Shown one piece after another: positions 57,430 through 64,000 of a stretch of 64,000 nucleotides of DNA. Source of the DNA: Linanthus parryae (Eukaryota; Streptophyta; Magnoliopsida; Ericales; Polemoniaceae); the NCBI GenBank assembly GCA_023055425.1, contig JALGPY010000009.1, forward strand, positions 33,833,275 through 33,897,274, given 5' to 3'. How positions within the stretch are numbered: the first letter of the stretch is position 1; each line of letters opens with the position of its first letter. A program made the translations under genes and the position numbers. The notes under the pieces are model-generated. The model made no database searches and was not told where the DNA came from. It worked only from the letters and a program-made list of their open reading frames with translations.

Positions 57430-58420
57430 TCTATCAAACCTTATTTATCCCGAGCGTTAAGGGTCTATCAAACCCTATTTCTCCGGAGTGGTAAGGGTCT
57501 ATCACGTTCTTGAGATTTGTCATCTCAGCATTTGGCGCTAGATCAGTTGACCGTGCCTGAATGACTGGTGGTGCTTGTGGTTTGTGTTGGAACCATGATG
57601 CATAATTGGCCCCTGTTTGATCGCCATACATGAATCATGGGTGATCTTTGGTACCTGGCCTGTAGTTCTTGTTGTTACAATTCTTCTGTTGTGCATGTGC
57701 CCCACATAACTCACGTCTTCGTTCACTATCCGGGCCAAGGATGCATCCAAATCTGGCTATTCCACACAACAACGACTTTCTTGTCCTTGTACACTTGATT
57801 GACCAAGTCACAGACAATTCTAGTCATGCCATTTTTTTACTCGTCTACACTTGGTTCTGGAAATTTAGAAAGTCTCCTTCCATCATATAGCTGGGTGTCT
57901 TGCTTGGATATTTGCTTCATCAGAACATACGCCCCCGCATTGTCAACACGATAAAGGAAATTGCAACATGCTTATGTATTCACTAGCTCCTAGTTAGATA
58001 TATCCAGTCCATAGTAGAACATATGCAGGGGTTTATCATCCCCAAATTTATGGTTGGGGCATTTTATGAGCATCCTCATAAATCGATCCCAGGCTTCTAC
58101 CATTGTCTCAACAAGCTGCTGACTAAACTCTAGGATTTTTCCTTGGAGAGTGATCACTCATTGATCAGGATAGAACTTACTCATAAATTCTTCGACACAC
58201 TGATCCCATGTGGTAATAGAGCTAGGATCCCCTAGACTTCAGCCAGTCCTTCACTGCACCTTTCAGACAACTGGAAATACAATAAGCTTCAATGCATGCG
58301 GCTCCACACCCTTGTACTTGATTTTTTTTTTACAGCAGGCATTGAACTTTTCGATGAAATCATTGGGGTCTTCTTCTATTTTTCCTGAGAATTGGAACTA
58401 GTTATGCACTGTCTGAATGG
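57430..58420 (-). pseudogene. Degraded gypsy (Athila-like) gag, minus strand
   Basis: Reading right to left: 'EEDPNDFIEKFNACC' (about 58370-58330), 'WDQCVEEFMSKFYPDQ' (about 58215-58165), 'AWDRFMRMLIKCPNH' (about 58100-58055), then 'GAYVLMKQISK' and 'DTQLYDGRRLSKFPEP' (about 57930-57850). These are Retrotrans_gag features of Athila-like elements. Many stops and shifts; the C-terminal pieces are at 57440-57820. No pol or PBS found nearby. Confidence 0.6.
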
Positions 58421-59411
58421 TGGAGGGTTTTTATGTCGAAGTGATATGCCTGGATTTATGGCACATCAATTATCGGGTTATGACTGCCCGTAAGCATCTA
58501 TAAACTCTTAACCAAAGGCCTACTAGACTTGTTGTAGGGAATTTCGAAATCACGTTTGAAATAGACTCTTCGCGTTCAATTAAATCGGGTAATAGCCGCT
58601 GCTATCTCTCAATCTTACACAACTTTTCCTACCACTATCCACCAGGTTCTCTCGGTCCACCAATGCCTACCGGTACACTCTAGTTGGCTAGCTAATCATG
58701 TTCGGTGGGTCCTTCCGGTCCACCGATGGACTCAAAATGTCGCTCACAGAACTGAATCTACCCTCACACGGTCGCTCAATTTCTGATCTCCGGTTGGTCT
58801 CAAGGAACTATAGAGTGTAGTTGTGTACTTCACAAATCTAGGTTAAATCACCTTCGCGCATTCATCCTATATAACTAACATGATCCGGTTGATCAAGCCG
58901 TTCATGCTTAAAACGAAGAACAAGAACACAATTGGTAGAATCTAAAGCGAAATATAATTAAGTTAACAGAATGTGAATCAAAGCGACGAATCCTGAAAAT
59001 TATCCAAGCAAGAACCCCATGTTCTCCACAAAATACCTAGCACAAAGTATTTAGGTATAGATGTGTTTAGCAATACAATGTTTTCCATAAAATTATGAAG
59101 AAGATAAGAAGAATTGCTCCATATACACCCTCTCATAATATCTGTAGTGCCTTTCTTTTTCACTTATCAGTAGTTGAATTGGATATGGAATGATAAATAA
59201 TTAAAACACTGGACCCTATTTATAAAAGTCAACGACCAACCAAATCGCGACGAGTCGTAAGGGCACATGGCGTGCATGCAACGAAAGGTCCACCATATGT
59301 TGACACGTGTCCGATGTGTTTCATCCATGCAAGGAATAAGCTCCTATGCGTGACATGCCTCATTGGTATAGAGAACACGAGATAAGGTATGGATACTAGC
59401 GTTATCTAGGG
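58421..59411 (-). other. Gag upstream debris and LTR-like sequence with a TATA box
   Basis: From 58930 on it resembles the LTR at 13396-14806: 'actggaccctatttata' (59208-59224; minus-strand TATAAAT at 59218-59224) matches 14111-14127. No coding sequence. The exact borders are not resolvable. Confidence 0.4.
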
Positions 59412-59843
59412 TTACAGAGTATATGATGACTTCAGACGTAAACAATGAACTAAAAAGAGATGTTCTTGTTCCAGTTGTTGTAGAAAAAATCGTGTCCTGC
59501 CCTTCTTACAAGTTTCGTAAGCGGTAAGGAGAGGTTCTTTCTTCTTTAGCTCCTCCTCCTCCAAGGGGCATAACTCACTGCTTCTTGTCGCCTTTCCGCA
59601 CCACTTGCACACATAACTCGTATTTGTAAAAAATCGTGTTGAACGTCAATTGTTACTCCCCTTCTTACAAGTTTCATTAGCGGTCCTCACTCTGGACCTA
59701 AGAAAATTGATCCTATCTTCTTCCCATGCCCTGGTGTTTATCACTAGTACCTGCCCAACAAGTTCGATTGCTGGTCTCCCGACATCCTCCGGATCATATA
59801 AATGGAAACTTCCATATTTGAACCCAAGCTTCGATAGCTTCAA
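59412..59843 (-). other. Two short unrecognised reading frames with a repeated segment
   Basis: Minus-strand frames 59843-59646 (65 aa) and 59612-59412 (66 aa) each contain ETCKKG. This reflects a short direct duplication: 'cttcttacaagttt' plus flanks at 59500-59525 and again at 59658-59684. No family recognised; they may be one broken exon, or chance. Confidence 0.25.
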
Positions 59844-60215
59844 ACATCACAATCTCCGTTGTTCCTCATAGTTTTCGCTCCTTGAGCATCATTATCTTTC
59901 TTTCAAGAATCAAAGAACCCCATGATCACACCCAATCTTCCGTCCCGCAGTAAAAAAAATCTAAAGATAAAGATGTTGAGTTTTACCTTCTATATATCGA
60001 TGTCGTTCCCCTTATGGAAATTATTCAAGTGACCTTTTCATCACCCCATCTTCACGTACCCATCATTTAAAAAACTTTCGATCATGCTCTAATCCAAATC
60101 GTGGTACGAGCTCCTCTTGATAGCCTACAATCACTGCTTCCTTATGTGTCAGACGGTCGTCCTCCTCCGAGCTCCCATCCTCCATTGCTTTGAGTTGTTC
60201 TCCGTCGGCCGTAAC
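59844..60215. other. Unassigned sequence
   Basis: No gene or repeat recognised. Confidence 0.3.
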
Positions 60216-60690
60216 TGGGTCACTTTGACCCGGTGATTTGGATCGCAGACGATGCAATTTTTCAATATTTTTTTATGATTTTGTAAAATAAGAGTTACTC
60301 TACAACACTATGAAAAATTGTCTAAAAATTACAAAGTTTTGCTATCCAAGTCACCTGCCCAAAGTGACATAGTGAATAGTGATAAAAGTCCAAACGATAC
60401 AAAAGAGGTGGGACAGAATGTAGATAACATAAAGTTAATGAATGACAATAGTGCAGAACATACTGGAAATATTCATGTTCTTCTAAGTGCACTGTTCGCC
60501 TGGTCACTTTGACTCTGTGATTTGGTTAGTAAAATTATACGAGAATTTGATAATTTCTTTCTTGTGTTGTAGATTAAAGTTGTTATAAACTATAAAAAAT
60601 ATTTACCAAATTTTATTATCATTTTACTAATTAAATCATCAAGTTAAAGTGAACATGGAAAGTCAAAGTAGAAAGAACAAGAATGAACAG
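60216..60690. mobile_element. Two diverged MITE copies (copies 3 and 4)
   Basis: Copy 3 (about 60216-60418) has 'gggtcactttgacccggtgatttggat' on the left and its reverse on the right ('aagtcacctgcccaaagtgacatagtgaatagtg'). Copy 4 (about 60500-60690) has 'ctggtcactttgac' and a reversed arm at about 60625-60655. Both match copies 1-2 at 36646 and 36994. Outer ends are incomplete. Confidence 0.55.
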
Positions 60691-61419
60691 ATGAGACATA
60701 ATTTTAAAAACAGTCGTTTTAAGACGGAGTTAAAAAAAAGTCAAAATACATGGAGAGGACAGTGTCCAGTTGGAGATATCACTTCAGCAGCCGCATCCAA
60801 GGATCTTGTTCACACGGCAACTGTTACACAAACACATCTCTTTTACCTTCACGTGTCGGTATCTATCAAAGAGAGAGAAAACGGGATAAGTCAATATATT
60901 ATCCGTATCAGTTTTCTACTTTTCTCCCAAAATGTAAACTGTCCATTGTGCCCCCTCCGTAATGAATGTTTTTCCCGATTTGTGTAACGAACCATTGAAC
61001 ACGATATTAATTAATCAATTGTCGTGGTAGAAATCAATACGTCGTGCTTTTTTGGGATAAGGATGAGAGAGATTGATCACTTTGAACATGTGTATACTAT
61101 ACACCACCAGCATCATCATGGGACTTGCTAAAGAAAAAAAATCAGAGGACAAAGGTTATATTAAAAAATTTAATTTCTTTTCTAAAAACATGAAATATGT
61201 AATTTTTTAGATACATTTATTTTTAATTTTTTTAGCATACTAAAATAAAATAAAATAAATTTAAATATTTTTTCATTTAATTTCTATAATCATTTTTATT
61301 TAATTATTTAGTAGTATTTATTTGCATTACGGTTATTGTTCCATAGAATTTTGACCACGGTATGCAAATTACGGGTGAACAACACTTGGCCGAATCGGCA
61401 GCCTTAAACCCATCCGCAT
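60691..61419. other. AT-rich intergenic sequence
   Basis: No convincing gene. A frame at 60649-60987 has no family likeness. Very AT-rich around 61140-61320. Confidence 0.4.
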
Positions 61420-61422
61420 TAA

Positions 61423-61869
61423 GGGCTAGTTTGGTAATGCTGTGGCGGTTTATAAAGCTGCTGTGTAGGAAGCACTGTGAGAATGCTGCTGTGAGAATCT
61501 TCACAAAAAGTGTTTGGTAAACTCTGTATATAACCTGCTGTTGGAAAGTACTTTTGACATTTTGTGTTTGGTAATTAGTGCTTTAAACTTGTTGTAAATG
61601 TCGAAACGACCATTTCAGACATGATATAATAAATATTATCATTACAATAATTTGTAATTAATATTTATTAATGGATAATGATGTCAAATAATAAATTAAT
61701 CAAAAAGCAGGTCGTAGAAAGCAACCCCTCCCCTGCTTTCCAAAAGCAGCTGTGGAGAAGCAGTTGCTTTCTAGAAAGCAGAAAAATAAAAATTTACCAA
61801 ACACATATATACTGCTTTTGGATTTGAAAAGCAGCGTTCTAGAAAGCAAATGCAATACCAAACGGGCTC
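61423..61869. mobile_element. Tourist/PIF-Harbinger-type MITE
   Basis: 447 bp, flanked by TAA (61420-61422 and 61870-61872). TIR GGGCTAGTTTGGTAATGC and, reversed, GAGCCCGTTTGGTATTGC. Internal inverted pieces ('gcagctgtggagaagcagttgc', 'gctgctgtg') are present and there is no ORF. Confidence 0.75.
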
Positions 61870-61872
61870 TAA

Positions 61873-62384
61873 ATCAGTCCGAATTCAGTAGACATTCAAT
61901 TTTTTTAAAGTATTGTAATTGATCATGGTTCTGTTATAGACGTAATTATTTGAGTCGACCAATCAGATCAAAGTTCGACATGAAAAAATTACATAATATT
62001 TTAGTTAGATACACGATCCGTAAATTAAATTTTATCTTCACCCAACCGCCTTAAGCTTAAATCTTTTACTCCAAATTTTATGTTTACACATATGTAATCA
62101 AATTTATAAAGATTTAAAAAAAAATCTAGATTTGCCACCCCCATTCAAGCGGGCTGAATCGGTCCGAGCCGACAAAATTAGATCTAGTTTGGGTTTCAAA
62201 AATAATTGGTGGATGTCGGTTAAACAACTCTAACCATAACCTAGTAGATTAGGGTGAAACTTTTAGCAAAAAATCGCCTCAAGCCGGTCCGAGTTCACCA
62301 CTAATATCTACGATATGCTTCTTAAAGAATGAGCAGAATGTTGTGCGGGAATTGACTTTTTACATTTTGAGGAGTAATTATTGC
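61873..62384. other. Intergenic sequence
   Basis: Nothing recognised. Confidence 0.4.
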
Positions 62385-62550
62385 TTGCTCCAAGAGCAAA
62401 TATGACGTGGTGTTCTAATCAATACATCACAGGACATGTCAGGAACACGTAGGAATCCACTTTCTTTTGTCTGCCACTCATTCTCTTTCTTCCTGACGTG
62501 TCATGTGCTGTATTGATTAGAGCACCACATGTATTTGCTCTTAGAGCAAA
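62385..62550. mobile_element. Fold-back MITE with about 60-bp arms
   Basis: The left arm 62385-62444 (TTGCTCCAAGAGCAAAT...) pairs with the right arm about 62491-62550 (reversed TTTGCTCTAAGAGCAAAT...), both containing a version of 'ctaatcaatac'. The loop is about 46 bp. Its own ends contain the small palindrome GCTCTAAGAGC. No clear target duplication. Confidence 0.65.
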
Positions 62551-62591
62551 CAAAAATTTCTCCATTTTGAGACGATGAACGGACAAAACAT

Positions 62592-62785
62592 TAATTAGCA
62601 GTTGAAAATTAAAGTTGACAATTAATTTAGATAGATGAAAGTTTATTTGATACATCGAATAAAGTGTTAATTAACAGGTGAAAATTGAAGTTGACAATAA
62701 ATTTAGATAAATAAAAATTTATTTGATACATCGAACAACTTAAGTTCTGAAAATTAAAATTAAAGTCAACAATAAATTTTTGATA
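62592..62785. repeat. Tandem repeat, about 78 bp, two and a half units
   Basis: Units start near 62592, 62669 and 62749; 'tttatttgatacatcgaa' and 'gttgacaat(t/a)aatttagata' recur. About 85 percent similar by eye. Confidence 0.7.
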
Positions 62786-63720
62786 AGACGTTACTTAATG
62801 TACAACGACTGTTATCTTAATGAGAAATTTCTTAAGATGAAATACATTAATGCGAAGTTAATAAAAAAAGAAGTGAACGCGGAAAGCAACTTTATCGTTT
62901 AGGGATGAAAACTTGGTACACCATGTCTAATTTGATATCAACCCTATTTTTTAAGAATTACATTTATAGGCGGGATGAGATCTCATGCAGGAACTTTTCC
63001 AAGCGCTCTACCACCGAGCTAGTGGTAGAAAAACAAAAATTTACGATAAAATAATTAAATCTTACTATTTTTTAAGATAAAATAATCAAATCTTACTATT
63101 CAAATTAGGAAAAAAATACAAGTATTATCCTTTTTCGAAAATATTATTCTAAAAAAAAAAACCGTTCTAACATCTAGATAATAATATTATCATAGTATTA
63201 TTATTGGATAGTATCACGATATTTTTTATTTAATGAGTATCTATGCAATTGACAAATTATACAATTTTTTCGGGGAATATCAAATTATACTGTTTAACAG
63301 TTCGTGACTTATTGTTTCCAAAATAAACCGTGATTCATTAATAATTTAATTTTAGGATCTGAATTTCCATAACAAAAAATACCCACAATCTTTGACTGTC
63401 AACACCAATCCTCAATTTTCTTAAAAGTTCAGAGATATTCCTTGAAAACAAAAAAAGATTTTGATTGTTATAGATATTAATTTAATAAATACGTAACGCC
63501 ATATTCCCCACCAATTACATAAGGAAAAATTGATTACAACGTGGTCAAATCAAATCATATTAAAATCTTTAACCCCTAATTCGAAAATTAAATGACTCAG
63601 CAGAACTCTTATCCCTAAACAATTACTCCTAAATCATGTTGTTAATTAATTAATTAATTAGGTAAATGAAATAATAAATGAGAAAAAGTAACGGGCTACG
63701 AAATCAGTAGTATTAAACTG
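62786..63720. other. AT-rich gene-flank sequence with a SINE-like relic
   Basis: Minus-strand box A TAGCTCGGTGG (63011-63021) with a poor box B suggests an old SINE head (about 62970-63035). A TTAA-type microsatellite lies at about 63642-63660. Otherwise nothing recognised. Confidence 0.4.
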
Positions 63721-63973
63721 ACGAGATCAATGGGAGAAGAAGAAGCAAGCAAAGCAAAGAAAGAACCAGAGCAAGAGAGAGAGAGGGGACGGAAAGGTCG
63801 GTAACAGTTGGTAGTAGAAAAACTTAAAAAGCCCGAGACCTACTCAATTGATGTGGATGAAGATGATCATCATCAAGATCATGATCAATTCCTGTTTTTC
63901 AATCTCAACCGTCCAAAAACAGAGCCAGCCTCAATATTAGCAAGTCGGTCTTTTCATTCTTATCTCCTCACCA

Positions 63974-63980
63974 TATATAA
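63974..63980 (+). promoter_or_regulatory. TATA box of a probable gene starting beyond the window
   Basis: TATATAA followed by a C/T-rich patch ('ctctccttcttcttcctcct'), the usual plant core promoter plus 5' UTR pattern. Upstream are a GA-rich tract (63774-63788), GATCATGATC (about 63876-63890) and a purine-rich stretch. The transcribed part would begin at about 64005, outside the window. Confidence 0.5.
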
Positions 63981-64000
63981 CTCTCCTTCTTCTTCCTCCT

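Overview
The window is nuclear DNA of a flowering plant, probably a dicot with a repeat-rich genome. The evidence is the tRNA-iMet and tRNA-Asp primer binding sites, Ty1/copia and Ty3/gypsy (Athila-like and Del/Tekay-like) LTR retrotransposons, LINEs with plant-type zf-RVT and RNase H domains, and small TIR elements. Species cannot be told from this. I recognise no intact host gene. At least 80 percent of the first 59 kb is nested transposons; the last 4.5 kb is gene-flank-like DNA that ends in a TATA-box promoter facing out of the window.

Layout. (1) 1-7660: the 3' part of an Athila-like element (Athila-1: broken gag-protease, no reverse transcriptase or integrase, an envelope-position ORF2, a 2 kb 3' UTR, 3' LTR). 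It abuts a minus-strand copia fragment (copia-D, 7661-10252), which itself interrupts a LINE (LINE-1, 10253-12110). (2) 12.1-13.4 kb: a possible small exon/intron relic and a MITE. (3) 13396-35570: a nest four layers deep. A minus-strand Del-like miniature element (LTR - 0.36 kb - LTR) was hit by Athila-2; its 5' LTR was hit by copia-P (minus strand); the GAG-pre-integrase coding region of copia-P was hit by copia-A (plus strand, 17324-25529, LTRs almost identical). (4) 35.6-40.6 kb: LINE tails (one with a 111-bp duplicated target), two MITEs of one family, a PIF/Harbinger-type or hAT-type element containing CCGGAATTCCGG palindromes, and tRNA-headed SINE-like pieces. (5) About 40.7-56.6 kb: an Athila-3 3' region interrupted by a solo copia LTR (40805-42219) and by a long minus-strand Del-like solo LTR (42873-55129). 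That LTR was in turn hit by LINE-3 and by copia-B (45577-54105). (6) 56.6-59.4 kb: minus-strand gypsy LTR and gag debris. (7) 59.4-64 kb: unrecognised sequence, MITEs, a fold-back element, a tandem repeat and the promoter.

How the parts relate. The copia LTRs (A, B, the solo copy and D) form one superfamily. Copia-B carries a recognisable gag-PR-INT-RT-RNaseH broken mainly by point nonsense codons, while copia-A has ruined coding sequence but LTRs that differ at only about 7 of 1439 positions by eye. Copia-A therefore looks like a recently mobile passenger driven by a related helper. Athila-1 and Athila-2 both keep ORF2, a conserved hairpin block and clusters of a TTTCGGGCCGAAA near-palindrome, but lack pol. 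Copia-P carries about 20 copies of a different palindrome, TTCAAGGCCTTGAA, in LTRs and coding sequence. These palindrome families, the non-autonomous architectures and the 111-bp target duplication are the most interesting observations. All identities and counts were made by eye.
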